A stretch of 64,000 nt of DNA from Acidobacteriota bacterium. Its GTDB lineage: Bacteria; Acidobacteriota; Thermoanaerobaculia; UBA5066. Below are positions 11,791 through 19,530 of the stretch, piece after piece (the stretch's first letter is position 1; each line of letters begins with the position of its first letter). The DNA is taken from NCBI GenBank assembly GCA_029781975.1, contig JAKOVQ010000017.1:1-64000 (forward strand). Reading direction: 5' to 3'. The notes beneath the pieces are model-generated. The model was not told where the DNA came from and ran no database searches. It saw nothing but the letters and a program-made list of their open reading frames with translations. Both the position numbers and the translations under genes were made by a program.

Positions 11791-12906
11791 TCAGTCGTTG
11801 GTCTTCTTGAAGCGGGCGACGGCGAGGCCGACGATGACGACCGTGAAGCCCGTGAGGGCCGCCAGCGGCCTCCAGAGCTCCGCCAGGCTCGCCCCGCGCA
11901 GCACGACCCCGCGGATCACCTCGATGAAGTAGCGCGCCGGGATCGCGTACGTCAGGACCTGGAAGACCTTCGGCATCCCGTCGATCGGGAAGACGTAGCC
12001 CGAGAGGAAGACGAACGGGAGGAGGAACAGGAAGGAGAGCTGCATCGCCTGCATCTGCGTCCTGGCCAGGGTCGAGAGGAGCATCCCGAGCCCGAGGACG
12101 GCCGCGATGAAGATGAGGCCGGCCGCGTAGAGCTGGACGACGCTCCCCGCGATCGGGACCTTGAAGAGGAACCGCATGAGGCCGACGATCAGCGTGAGCT
12201 GGAAGACGCCGATCAGGACGAAGGGGAAGATCTTCCCGAGGATGATCTCGAGCCGCGTCACGGGAGTCACCTGGAGCTGCTCGAGCGTCCCGCGCTCGCG
12301 TTCCCTCACGATCGCCATGGCGGTGTACTGGATGAGGGTGAAGGTGAGGATGATGGCGATCAGCCCCGGGATGATGAAGGTCGCCGTCCTGAGGTCGGGG
12401 TTGTACCAGGGGCGGACCCTGAGGTCGACCGGGAGGAGCTTCTCCTTCCACCCGGCCCGGCGCGCGAGGGCCTGCACGGAGAGCTGGTTCGAGATCCCCC
12501 CCGCGATGGACATCGCCTGGGAGGCGGTCGTCGTGTCCGAGGCGTTGACGATGAGGAACGCGTGGGCGGGCGCCCCCCGGTGGCGGTCCTTCCCGTAGTC
12601 GCGGTCGACGACGAGGGCGACCGAGGCCCGCCCCGAGTCGAGCTCGCGGCGGACCTCCTCCAGCGACCCGACGCTCCCGAGGACGTCGAAGTACTCGCTC
12701 GCCGTCATCTTGGAGACGAGCTCGCGGCTGTCGTACGTCCGGCACTCGTCGTAGACGACCGTCCTCAGGTGCTTGACGTCGTAGTTGATCGCGTATCCGA
12801 AGATCATCGTCTGCATGATCGGGACCATCACCATCATCCGGACGGTGATCGTGTCGCGCCTCAGCTGCAGGAACTCCTTGCGGGTCAGGGCGAGGAGCCT
12901 CTTCAT
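11791..12906 (-). CDS. ABC-2 type transporter permease
   Basis: A 371-residue integral membrane protein of the YbhR/YbhS-like ABC-2 family. One N-terminal membrane segment (VRMMVMVPIMQTMIFGYAI) is followed by a large periplasmic loop (about 45-170). A cluster of five segments comes next, including IIPGLIAIILTFTLIQYTAMAI, IFPFVLIGVFQLTLIVGLM and LIFIAAVLGLGMLLSTLA. RERERGTLEQLQVTPV between segments is the typical cytoplasmic coupling helix. ATG 12906 overlaps the stop of the upstream ATPase (ATGA), which decides the start against a longer upstream extension. It is the only permease here, so a homodimer would pair with the two different ATPases. Confidence 0.9.
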   Translation of the reverse strand: MKRLLALTRKEFLQLRRDTITVRMMVMVPIMQTMIFGYAINYDVKHLRTVVYDECRTYDSRELVSKMTASEYFDVLGSVGSLEEVRRELDSGRASVALVVDRDYGKDRHRGAPAHAFLIVNASDTTTASQAMSIAGGISNQLSVQALARRAGWKEKLLPVDLRVRPWYNPDLRTATFIIPGLIAIILTFTLIQYTAMAIVRERERGTLEQLQVTPVTRLEIILGKIFPFVLIGVFQLTLIVGLMRFLFKVPIAGSVVQLYAAGLIFIAAVLGLGMLLSTLARTQMQAMQLSFLFLLPFVFLSGYVFPIDGMPKVFQVLTYAIPARYFIEVIRGVVLRGASLAELWRPLAALTGFTVVIVGLAVARFKKTND

Positions 12907-13877
12907 GCGGCCACCTTCTCCTTCGTCTCGGCGTAGCTGCGGGCGAGGGAGACGAAGACGTCCTCGAGCGAGGGGTCGGTCTCGCGCGCCGCTCCCAGGG
13001 GGGCGAGGAGCGCCCGTGCGGTCTCGGTCTGGCCGGCGCGGGCGACGGCCCGGAGGCGGACGCCCATCAGGTAGGCGTCCTCGAGGGACGGGGAGCTCCG
13101 GAGGCGCCCGAGCGTCTCGAACGGCTGCGGGCCCGCGGGGACCTCGAGGAGGCGCCCGCGGAGCGTCCGCTTCAGCTCGGTCGGCGCGCCGGTGGCGATG
13201 AGGTCGCCGTTCAGGATGAAGGCGAGCGTGTCGCACTGCTCCGCCTCGTCCATGTAGTGCGTCGTGACGAGGACGGTCATGCCGCGCTCGGCCGCCAGCT
13301 CGTAGATGAGGTCCCAGAAGAGGCGCCGCCCCTTCGGGTCGACGCCCCCGGTCGGCTCGTCGAGGAAGAGGAGCTCGGGCTCGTGGAGGAGGGCCGCCGC
13401 GAGCGCCACCCGCTGCCGCATGCCGGTCGAGAGGGAGTCGGTGAGCTCGGGGAGGAGGCGGGTGAAGCGGAGCCGCTCGGCGAGCGCCCCGACGCGGTCC
13501 TTCAGCTTCGAGCTGCCGAGGCCGTAGACGGTCCCGAAGAACGTGAGGTTCTCCTCGACCGTCAGGTCGAGGTAGAGGGAGAACTTCTGGCTCATGTAGC
13601 CGAGCCGGTGCTTCCAGACCTCGGTGTCGTGGCGGACGTCGAGGCCGCCGAAGGCGACGGCCGTCCCCGACGTGGGGGCGAGGAGGCCGGTGAGCATCCG
13701 GATCGTCGTCGACTTCCCCGAGCCGTTCGGGCCGAGGAAGCCGAAGACCTTCCCGCGGGGGATGTCGAAGCTGACGCCGTTGACGGCGACGAAGGAGCCG
13801 AACGACCGGACCAGCCCTTCGGCCCGGAGGAAGACGCCCGGCGGGAGGGTTGGGGACGGGGCGGCGGTCTGCTTCAC
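12903..13877 (-). CDS. ABC transporter ATP-binding protein (second ATPase)
   Basis: A 324-residue ABC ATPase with Walker A GPNGSGKST, a variant signature LSTGMRQR, Walker B LLFLDEPTGGVD and switch His in VTTHYMDEAE. The C-terminal 90 residues end in PSLEDVFVSLAR, the tail motif of DrrA/YbhF-type drug-export ATPases. It overlaps both neighbours by 4 nt. With the next ATPase it corresponds to the two halves of the fused YbhF protein of enterics, here as separate genes. Confidence 0.93.
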   Translation of the reverse strand: MKQTAAPSPTLPPGVFLRAEGLVRSFGSFVAVNGVSFDIPRGKVFGFLGPNGSGKSTTIRMLTGLLAPTSGTAVAFGGLDVRHDTEVWKHRLGYMSQKFSLYLDLTVEENLTFFGTVYGLGSSKLKDRVGALAERLRFTRLLPELTDSLSTGMRQRVALAAALLHEPELLFLDEPTGGVDPKGRRLFWDLIYELAAERGMTVLVTTHYMDEAEQCDTLAFILNGDLIATGAPTELKRTLRGRLLEVPAGPQPFETLGRLRSSPSLEDAYLMGVRLRAVARAGQTETARALLAPLGAARETDPSLEDVFVSLARSYAETKEKVAA

Positions 13878-14770
13878 GCCGCCTCCTCCTCGTCCTCGCC
13901 GGCGAGGACGAAGACGTCCTCCAGCGACGGGGCGATCGGCCGGACCCCTTCCGGCGGGACCAGGCCCTCGAGCGCCCGCCTCACGGCGTCGGCGATCGAG
14001 GGGCCGGAGCCCGCGGCGCCGCGGACGTGGAGCCGCGTCCCGAAGAGGGAGATGTCGTCGACCTCGGCGAGGCCGGCGAGGCGGCCGCGGATCGCGACCC
14101 GGTCGGAGGAGAGGACCTCGAGGAGCGGCCGCGGGTAGGAGGCGAGGACCTCGTCCCGGCTCCCGACCGCCAGGAGGCGCCCCCGGTCGAGGAAGCCGAG
14201 CCGCGTCGCGTACTCGGCCTCGTCCATGTAGGGCGTCGAGACGACGATGGTGAGCCCTCCGTGGTGGAGCTCGTTGAGGACCTGCCAGAACTCGCGGCGG
14301 GAGACCGGGTCGACGCCCGTCGTCGGCTCGTCGAGGAGGAGGAGGTCGGGGCGTGTGAGGAGCGCCGCGACGAGGGCGAGCTTCTGCTTCATCCCGCCGG
14401 AGAGGGCGCCGGCGAGCCTCCTGCCGAACCGCTCGAGGCCGACGCGGGCGAGGAGGTCCTGCCCCCTCCGGCGCGCCTCCTCGCGGGGAACGGAGTAGAG
14501 GCTGGCCCTGAGGTCGAGGTTCTCGTCGAGCGTCAGGTCCTCGTAGAGGGAGAAGCGCTGGGGGACGAGCCCGAACGTGACTCCCGGCGCACGCGAGACC
14601 GTCCCCTTCGTGGGCGCGATCAGCCCGGCCACGAGGCGGAAGAACGTCGTCTTCCCGGCCCCGTCCGGCCCGATGAGGGCGAAGAGCTCGCCCCGGCCAA
14701 TCGACAGGTCGATCCCGCGGAGCGCGGCGTGCGCCCCGAAGCTCCTGACGAGTCCGCGTGCCTCGATCAC
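13874..14770 (-). CDS. ABC transporter ATP-binding protein (first ATPase)
   Basis: A 298-residue ABC ATPase with Walker A GPDGAGKTT, Q-loop VPQRFSLYEDLTLDENL, signature LSGGMKQK, Walker B LLLLDEPTTGVD and C-terminal PSLEDVFVLAGEDE. All catalytic motifs are intact. It starts 7 nt after the stop of the periplasmic adaptor gene and overlaps the second ATPase gene by 4 nt. It powers the tripartite exporter; a heterodimer with the second ATPase is likely. Confidence 0.93.
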   Translation of the reverse strand: MIEARGLVRSFGAHAALRGIDLSIGRGELFALIGPDGAGKTTFFRLVAGLIAPTKGTVSRAPGVTFGLVPQRFSLYEDLTLDENLDLRASLYSVPREEARRRGQDLLARVGLERFGRRLAGALSGGMKQKLALVAALLTRPDLLLLDEPTTGVDPVSRREFWQVLNELHHGGLTIVVSTPYMDEAEYATRLGFLDRGRLLAVGSRDEVLASYPRPLLEVLSSDRVAIRGRLAGLAEVDDISLFGTRLHVRGAAGSGPSIADAVRRALEGLVPPEGVRPIAPSLEDVFVLAGEDEEEAA

Positions 14771-14777
14771 GGCCGCC

Positions 14778-15845
14778 TCAGCGGGGAGCCTCGGAGGGGA
14801 CGACCCGCGGGCGGGCCGAGTCGGGACCCGTCTCGGGGGCCGAGGCCTGGACCGTCACGTCCGCCGGCTGGCCGGGGACGAGGGAGATGCCCCAGCCGCC
14901 GTCGAGGTCGACCTTGGCGGCGTAGACGAGGTTGACCCGCTCCTCGCGCGTCTCGACCGGCTTCGGGGTGAACTCCGCGTCGGGCGAGATCTCGGTGACG
15001 CGGGCGCCGAAGCTCTTCCCGGGGAACGAGTCGACCGTCACCCGGGCCACGCTGCCGAGCCTGACGAGGCCGAGCTTCGTCTCCGGGATGTACGTCCGGA
15101 CGTAGAGCCGGTCCGCGAACGCCATCGTCAACCCGGGCTGGCCGGCGCCGAGGAGGAGCCCCGGCTCGGCGATCCTGTGGAGGATGACCCCGTCGGCCGG
15201 GGCCCGGATCTCGCTTTCGCTCGCGACCGACTCGGACTGGCGGACGACGGCCCCGGCACGGTCGACGTCGGCTCGCGCCTGCTCCGTCTGCCACTTCCTG
15301 AATCCCTCCTGGAGGAGCGCGAGACGCTCCTGGCTCGCCTTCAGGGCGGCCTCGGCCCGCTCCAGGTCCGTCCTCGCCCTGTCGAGGTCGCGGGCGATGC
15401 CGACCTTCCTCGACATCAGGGTCTCCTGGCGGCCCAGCTCCTTCCGCGCCAGGTCGACGGCGGCCCTCTTGTCGGCCACGTCCGCGGCGGCGGCCGCCAG
15501 CTCGGGCCTGCGGCTCCCGGACTCGAGGTCCTGCAGGCGCGCCCGGGCCCCCTTCAGCGCGTCGCGGTCGCGCTGGACCGAGATGGCGGTCTCGCCCAGG
15601 TCGAGGACGACGAGGACGTCGCCGGCCTTCACCCGGTCCCCCTCCCGGACCTTCACCTCGACGACGCGCCCCGGGACCTTCGGGGCGAGGTCGACGGTGG
15701 GGGCCTCGATCCGGCCGTTGAGGCGGACGGTCCCGTTCGCGCTGCCGCGCGAGCAGGCTCCGAGGCCGAGCGCGGCGAGCGCGGCGAGAGCGGGGAGGAC
15801 GGGGCGGAGCGCCGACCGGGAGGCGGCGCGGGTCGTTCGGCTCAT
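14778..15845 (-). CDS. HlyD/YbhG-type periplasmic adaptor lipoprotein
   Basis: A 355-residue membrane-fusion protein. The signal ends in the lipobox LGAC (C31), so it should be lipid-anchored rather than held by a membrane helix. A biotinyl-lipoyl half (VPGRVVEVKVREGDRVKAGDVLVVLD) is followed by a long coiled-coil hairpin (about 95-215). The second lipoyl half (SEIRAPADGVILHRIAEPGLLLGAG) and a beta-barrel come last. ATG 15845 overlaps the TolC-type gene by 4 nt, which sets the start. It bridges the ABC-2 permease and the outer-membrane channel. Confidence 0.92.
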   Translation of the reverse strand: MSRTTRAASRSALRPVLPALAALAALGLGACSRGSANGTVRLNGRIEAPTVDLAPKVPGRVVEVKVREGDRVKAGDVLVVLDLGETAISVQRDRDALKGARARLQDLESGSRRPELAAAAADVADKRAAVDLARKELGRQETLMSRKVGIARDLDRARTDLERAEAALKASQERLALLQEGFRKWQTEQARADVDRAGAVVRQSESVASESEIRAPADGVILHRIAEPGLLLGAGQPGLTMAFADRLYVRTYIPETKLGLVRLGSVARVTVDSFPGKSFGARVTEISPDAEFTPKPVETREERVNLVYAAKVDLDGGWGISLVPGQPADVTVQASAPETGPDSARPRVVPSEAPR

Positions 15846-17452
15846 CGGGTTCCTCCCGCCGGCGGGGCGGCCGGCTGCGGCTCTTCGATACGGACGTTGC
15901 GATCGCGGAGGAGGGTCCCCGTGGCCCGGGCCCACTCCACGAGGGCGCGCCGCTGGTCGGCGCGCGCGGCCGTCTCGGCGATGACGGCCTGGGTGAGGTC
16001 GTTCTGCCGCGTCAGGACGAAGAAGCTCGTCGTCAGGCCCGCGGAGAACCGCTCCTCCTCGGCCCGGAGCTGGGTCTCGGCCGCCTCGCGCCCGGCGCGC
16101 GCCGCCTCGACGCGCTGTCCGGCGGTCTCGAGGCCGACGGCGGCGTTGCGGACCTCCACCTCGATCCGCTGGCGGATCCGGAGGAGGTCGAGCGCGGCCT
16201 GGCGCCGCGTCGAGGCCGCGATGGCGGCGTCGGCCCGCGCGGCGCTGTTGCCGAGAGGGAAGGAGAGCGCCAGCCCGACCGACGCGTCGGGGAAGCGGTT
16301 CTCGAAGAGGGTCCCCCACGAGCGGCCGAGGCCGCCCTGCACGACGTCGGAGACCTCGATCGTCCCGGGGAACGAGGAGGTCAGCCCGGGGTTCTGCCCG
16401 CCGGCGAGCCCGCGGGCGGTGTACCCGGCGACGAGGTCGAGCTGGGGAAGGGTCCGGTCCTTCGCGGCCCGCTCGTCCACGTCGTGGCGCTCCAGGCGGG
16501 CGGCCGCCTCGAGGACCTCGGGGCGCGAGGCGACGGCGGCCGCCAGGGCCTCCTCGGTGTCGTGCGGCCCGGGAGCGGGGGCGGCGTCCTCCTTCGGCTC
16601 GATCGGCGTCGCCCAGAGCGGGTCGGCCGGGTCTGCGAGGATGAGCGACCTGAGGGCGTTCTCGGCGCGGGCCGCGGCCTCCCTCGCGGCGAAGAGGTCG
16701 AGCCGGCGGCGCTGGACCTCGGCCGCGGGCGTGGCGAGGTCCGACTCGGAGAGGGTCCCCGCGTCGACCCGGGCGGCCACGTCCTCCTGCTGCCTCTCGG
16801 CGAGCGCGACGGCGGAGCGGCGCGCGTCGACGTCGTGCCGCGCGGCCACGAACGTCCACCACGCCTTCTCGACGGCGGCCACCGTCTCGGCGGTGACCCG
16901 CTTCAGCGACGCGAGGGACCGCGTCCGGTCGATCCTCGCGACCCTCAGGCCGCGCCGCGCGGGGTCGATGGCGCGGTCCTTGAGGAGCGGCTGCCGGAGC
17001 TCCAGCCCGAGGGCCGTGACGTACGAGGGGGCGAGCGGCGTGAGGGTGTTGTTCGTCCGCTCCCGCGACAGGGAGGAGACCAGCCTCAGCGAGCCTCCGG
17101 TGGAGAAGAGCTGGCTCAGCCCGAGCCCGGTCCCCACGCTTTCGGTGGTCGGGCCGAGCTGGCCGACCGGGGCCCCGGAGAAGATGAAGTTGACGGGGTC
17201 CGTCCGGTCGCGGTAGCGGAGGTCGGCCGAGAGGGCGAGGTCGTAGGGGGCGTCGGCACGGAGGACCCCGGCCTCGGAGATCACCGCCGCCTCCCTCTCG
17301 ACGGCGAGCTCCGGGTTCCGCTCCAGCGCGCGAGCCCTCGCGTCGTCCAGCGTGAGCGTCACCGGCGCCGGGCCTTGCGCGAGGCCCCGACGGGCCAGCG
17401 ACGCGAAGAGGACGAGGACGAAGAGGACGAGAAGGAGCGCGGGCCTCCTCAC
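15842..17452 (-). CDS. TolC-family outer membrane efflux protein
   Basis: A 536-residue outer-membrane channel subunit. A Sec signal (LLLVLFVLVLFASLARRGLAQ) is followed by two OEP repeats. The first begins LTLDDARARALERNPELAVEREAAV, and the second contains VGLALSFPLGNSAARADAAIAAS with long amphipathic helices. ATG 17452 lies within the stop of the small gene in front (ATGA), so the channel is translated together with that peptide. With the adaptor and ABC proteins it completes an envelope-spanning exporter. Confidence 0.92.
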   Translation of the reverse strand: MRRPALLLVLFVLVLFASLARRGLAQGPAPVTLTLDDARARALERNPELAVEREAAVISEAGVLRADAPYDLALSADLRYRDRTDPVNFIFSGAPVGQLGPTTESVGTGLGLSQLFSTGGSLRLVSSLSRERTNNTLTPLAPSYVTALGLELRQPLLKDRAIDPARRGLRVARIDRTRSLASLKRVTAETVAAVEKAWWTFVAARHDVDARRSAVALAERQQEDVAARVDAGTLSESDLATPAAEVQRRRLDLFAAREAAARAENALRSLILADPADPLWATPIEPKEDAAPAPGPHDTEEALAAAVASRPEVLEAAARLERHDVDERAAKDRTLPQLDLVAGYTARGLAGGQNPGLTSSFPGTIEVSDVVQGGLGRSWGTLFENRFPDASVGLALSFPLGNSAARADAAIAASTRRQAALDLLRIRQRIEVEVRNAAVGLETAGQRVEAARAGREAAETQLRAEEERFSAGLTTSFFVLTRQNDLTQAVIAETAARADQRRALVEWARATGTLLRDRNVRIEEPQPAAPPAGGTR

Positions 17453-17694
17453 GAGCGGCCCCCCTCCGCGGGCGGGATCCGGATCTTCTGGATCCGCGGG
17501 TCGAGGGTGTCGGCGAACCGGTCGAGGACGTCGGGATCGAGCGACGAGAGCGCGTCCTCCTCGACCGGAGTCAGGCTGTCTTCAGGACCGATCAGCTCCG
17601 CGACGGTAGTCCGGGGCTCTCTCCGGAAGCGCCCCCGGGCGTCCTCGTCCGTCGCGAGCTTTCCCAGGACGACCTCGACGGTTCTCTGCGCCAT
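17449..17694 (-). CDS. Small Os1348/NHLP-clan-like protein heading the exporter operon
   Basis: An 81-residue acidic protein that opens VEVVLGKLATDEDARGRFRREP and continues ELIGPEDSLTPVEEDALSSLDPDVLDRFADTLDPRIQK. This LxTDxxxRxxFxxDP ... LTxxExxAL pattern is what I know from the Os1348/Franean1_4349 (NHLP/nif11-like) group of putative RiPP precursors. It is a family-level resemblance by eye. The tail IRIPPAEGGRS has no Cys and one Ser, so a typical cross-linked core is not obvious, and no modifying enzyme is visible nearby. Start 17694 is preferred over the in-frame ATG at 17706 because GGAGGA (17704-17699) sits just upstream of it and the predicted sigma-54 start site is at 17711. The stop overlaps the TolC-type gene. 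It could be cargo, a regulator or an assembly factor. Confidence 0.7.
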   Translation of the reverse strand: MAQRTVEVVLGKLATDEDARGRFRREPRTTVAELIGPEDSLTPVEEDALSSLDPDVLDRFADTLDPRIQKIRIPPAEGGRS

Positions 17695-17721
17695 CGGTTC
17701 CTCCATGACCGGGCCTGGATG

Positions 17722-17737
17722 CGCAACTCCCGGGCCA
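17722..17737 (-). promoter_or_regulatory. Sigma-54 promoter of the exporter operon
   Basis: On the minus strand TGGCCCG-GGAG-TTGCG matches the -24/-12 consensus TGGCACG-N4-TTGCW with one change in each box. The invariant GG (-25/-24, at 17736-17735) and GC (-13/-12, at 17724-17723) are separated by exactly 10 bp. The predicted start is 17711, 17 nt before the start codon at 17694. A sigma-54 activator gene lies immediately upstream. Confidence 0.65.
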
Positions 17738-17770
17738 TGGGCCCCTCCGCGGGCTCGTATCGGCCAAAGT

Positions 17771-17792
17771 GCTCACAGGTAACACCTTGAGC
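17771..17792. promoter_or_regulatory. Inverted repeat, candidate activator site
   Basis: GCTCA-C-AGGT-AAC-ACCT-TGAGC is a near-perfect dyad (9 paired bases, one bulged C) centred about 70 bp upstream of the predicted sigma-54 start site at 17711. Activators of this class usually bind such dyads 70-200 bp upstream. No T-tract follows on either strand, so it is not an intrinsic terminator. Confidence 0.5.
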
Positions 17793-17853
17793 GACCCGGT
17801 CGTCGCCTCGCGCGATCCGAGACCTCGCTGCGAGTTGATCCGTGCGGAGCAGT

Positions 17854-17870
17854 TTGCTCGAAATCGAGCA
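17854..17870. promoter_or_regulatory. Second inverted repeat between the activator gene and the exporter operon
   Basis: TGCTCGA-AA-TCGAGCA (17855-17870) is a perfect 7-bp dyad that begins one base after the activator's stop codon. GAGCA-GTT-TGCTC (17848-17860) overlaps it. The 9-mer ATCGAGCAG occurs here and again, on the minus strand, at the activator's start codon (19500-19492). It could be a second activator site or a weak terminator lacking a T-run. Confidence 0.35.
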
Positions 17871-17871
17871 G

Positions 17872-19491
17872 CTACTCTATCCCGAGTCGTCTCAGCCTGC
17901 CGTACAGCTGGCCGCGAGTCAGGCCGAGGCTCCGGGCCGCGCGAGACTTGTTGAAGCGGGCCTCGCGGAGGGCCTTCTCCACGGCCTCCCTCTCGATCGA
18001 GGCGAGGTCGTGCGGGGGGGCGGAGGCGGGCCCGGGCGAGGACGCCCCGGCCCGGCGGAGCCCCGGGCGCGGCTCGGCGCCCGTCGCGTTGCCCCCCGGC
18101 TCCCGCCCGGGCGCGGAGATCGCGAGGTGCTCGTGCGAGATCAGCCCGCCGTCGCAGAGGATCGACGCCCTCTCGAGGACGTTCCGGAGCTCGCGGACGT
18201 TCCCGGGCCACGGGTAGTCGAGGAGGAGGCGCCTCGCGTCCCGGGAGATGCCGGCAGCCGGTCGCCCGATCTCGCGCCCGATCTCCTCGAGGAAGCTCCC
18301 GGCGAGAAGGAGGATGTCCTCGCTCCTCTCGCGGAGGGGAGGGAGCCGGATCTCGAAGACCGCGAGCCGGTAGAACAGGTCCTCGCGGAACGTGCCGCGC
18401 TCCATCGCGGCCCTCAGGTCGCGGTTCGTCGCCGCGACGACGCGGATGTCCGCCTTCTGCGTCCGCGTCGCGCCGAGCCGCTGGAACTCCCTCTCCTGCA
18501 GGACGCGCAGGAGCTTCGCCTGGACGGCTGCGCTCGTCTCTCCCACCTCGTCGAGGAAGAGGGTCCCGCCCTGGGCGAGCTCGATCCTCCCGGGCTTGGC
18601 GGCGGCGGCTCCCGTGAACGCTCCGCGCTCGTAGCCGAAGAGCTCCGACTCGAGGAGGGTGTCCGGGAGGGCGGCGCAGTTCAGGGGGACGAACGTCCCC
18701 CGGGCCCGCCCCGACGCGGCGTGGAGGATCCGCGCGACGACCTCCTTGCCGGTCCCGGACTCGCCCGTCAGGAGGACCGTCGTCTCCGTCGGGGCGACCT
18801 TCGCGGCCTGGGCGAGGACGTCGGTCCAGGGGGGCGAGACGCCGACGATCCGGGAGGGACGCTCGCGGGAGCGGAGCTCCTCGACCAGGCCCTCGACCCG
18901 CCCCTCGAGGAGGCGGGCCCTTTCCTGCGCCTCCGCCGTCCGGCGCGCCTCCTCGGCGAGCCGGTGGTGGGTGAGGGCGAGGAGGACGAGGTCCGCCACC
19001 CGCCGGGCCACGGCCACGTCCACCGGAGAGAAGCGCCGCGGCTGAAAGCACATGACCTGCATCCCCCCGATCAGCCGCCCTTCCTCGCGCAAGGGGACCC
19101 GGATGTACGACCGGATCCCGAAGCGCCGCGGAGGGTGGAGGGCGAGCTCCTCCTCGCTGTCGCCGATCCGCTCCACGACGAGGAAGTCCCAGTCGCGGTG
19201 GACCATCGACGGGTCCGGGATCGGGATCTCGTCGGGGACCTCGAACGGGAGGGCGGGGAGGTTGTGGGCGAAGAGCCGGATGTGCTGCCGGTCGGGGCTG
19301 ACGAGGCCGAGCCCGAGCGCGTCGTGGGGAAGGACGGGCTGGAGGATCTCGGAGACGCGCGGGAAGACCTCCCGGACGTCGAGGACCGACGAGAGGGCCG
19401 GCAGCAGCGCGTCGAGCGCCTCGAGGCGCCGCAGGCGGTCGAGCTCGGCTCGCATCCGGGTCAGCTCGTCGGGGGAGACGTCCGGGTCCAT
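17872..19491 (-). CDS. Sigma-54-dependent transcriptional activator (GAF-AAA-Fis)
   Basis: A 539-residue enhancer-binding protein. The N-terminal GAF-like sensor (about 25-175) and a short coiled linker lead to the AAA+ domain. It carries Walker A GESGTGKE (243-250), the sigma-54-contacting loop GAFTGA (290-295), Walker [11 protein letters not shown] and the [10 protein letters not shown] segment. A Fis-type helix-turn-helix closes the protein ([26 protein letters not shown]). All parts needed for ATP-driven opening of sigma-54 holoenzyme are present. There is no receiver domain, so control is by ligand or partner. The exporter operon with a sigma-54 promoter lies 178 nt downstream on the same strand and is its most likely target. 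A TAAGAT box 7 nt before ATG 19491 and no ribosome site suggest a leaderless message. Confidence 0.93.
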   Translation of the reverse strand: MDPDVSPDELTRMRAELDRLRRLEALDALLPALSSVLDVREVFPRVSEILQPVLPHDALGLGLVSPDRQHIRLFAHNLPALPFEVPDEIPIPDPSMVHRDWDFLVVERIGDSEEELALHPPRRFGIRSYIRVPLREEGRLIGGMQVMCFQPRRFSPVDVAVARRVADLVLLALTHHRLAEEARRTAEAQERARLLEGRVEGLVEELRSRERPSRIVGVSPPWTDVLAQAAKVAPTETTVLLTGESGTGKEVVARILHAASGRARGTFVPLNCAALPDTLLESELFGYERGAFTGAAAAKPGRIELAQGGTLFLDEVGETSAAVQAKLLRVLQEREFQRLGATRTQKADIRVVAATNRDLRAAMERGTFREDLFYRLAVFEIRLPPLRERSEDILLLAGSFLEEIGREIGRPAAGISRDARRLLLDYPWPGNVRELRNVLERASILCDGGLISHEHLAISAPGREPGGNATGAEPRPGLRRAGASSPGPASAPPHDLASIEREAVEKALREARFNKSRAARSLGLTRGQLYGRLRRLGIE

Positions 19492-19498
19492 CTGCTCG

Positions 19499-19522
19499 AT
19501 CTTAGTGCCCCGCCGCTATACT
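19499..19522. promoter_or_regulatory. Divergent -10 boxes for the activator and SBP genes
   Basis: TAAGAT on the minus strand (19504-19499) ends 7 nt before the activator ATG, and TATACT on the plus strand (19517-19522) ends 8 nt before the GTG at 19531. The two start codons are only 39 bp apart, so both transcripts must begin at or next to their start codons. Neither gene has a Shine-Dalgarno sequence. Confidence 0.5.
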
Positions 19523-19530
19523 GGCTCGTC

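Noticed and set aside
11791-13236. Long form (481 codons) of the ABC-2 permease
   Set aside because: The first 110 codons overlap the ATPase gene almost entirely and read as Arg/Pro-rich noise. ATG 12906 forms an ATGA overlap and begins the recognisable MKRLLALTRKEF N-terminus.
17449-17706. Start of the small exporter-operon protein at ATG 17706
   Set aside because: It would leave only 5 nt after the predicted transcription start and no ribosome site, whereas ATG 17694 has GGAGGA in place.
17854-17870. Dyad after the sigma-54 activator as an intrinsic terminator
   Set aside because: The stem is good but no T-run follows on the minus strand, so termination is unlikely; kept as a candidate regulatory site.
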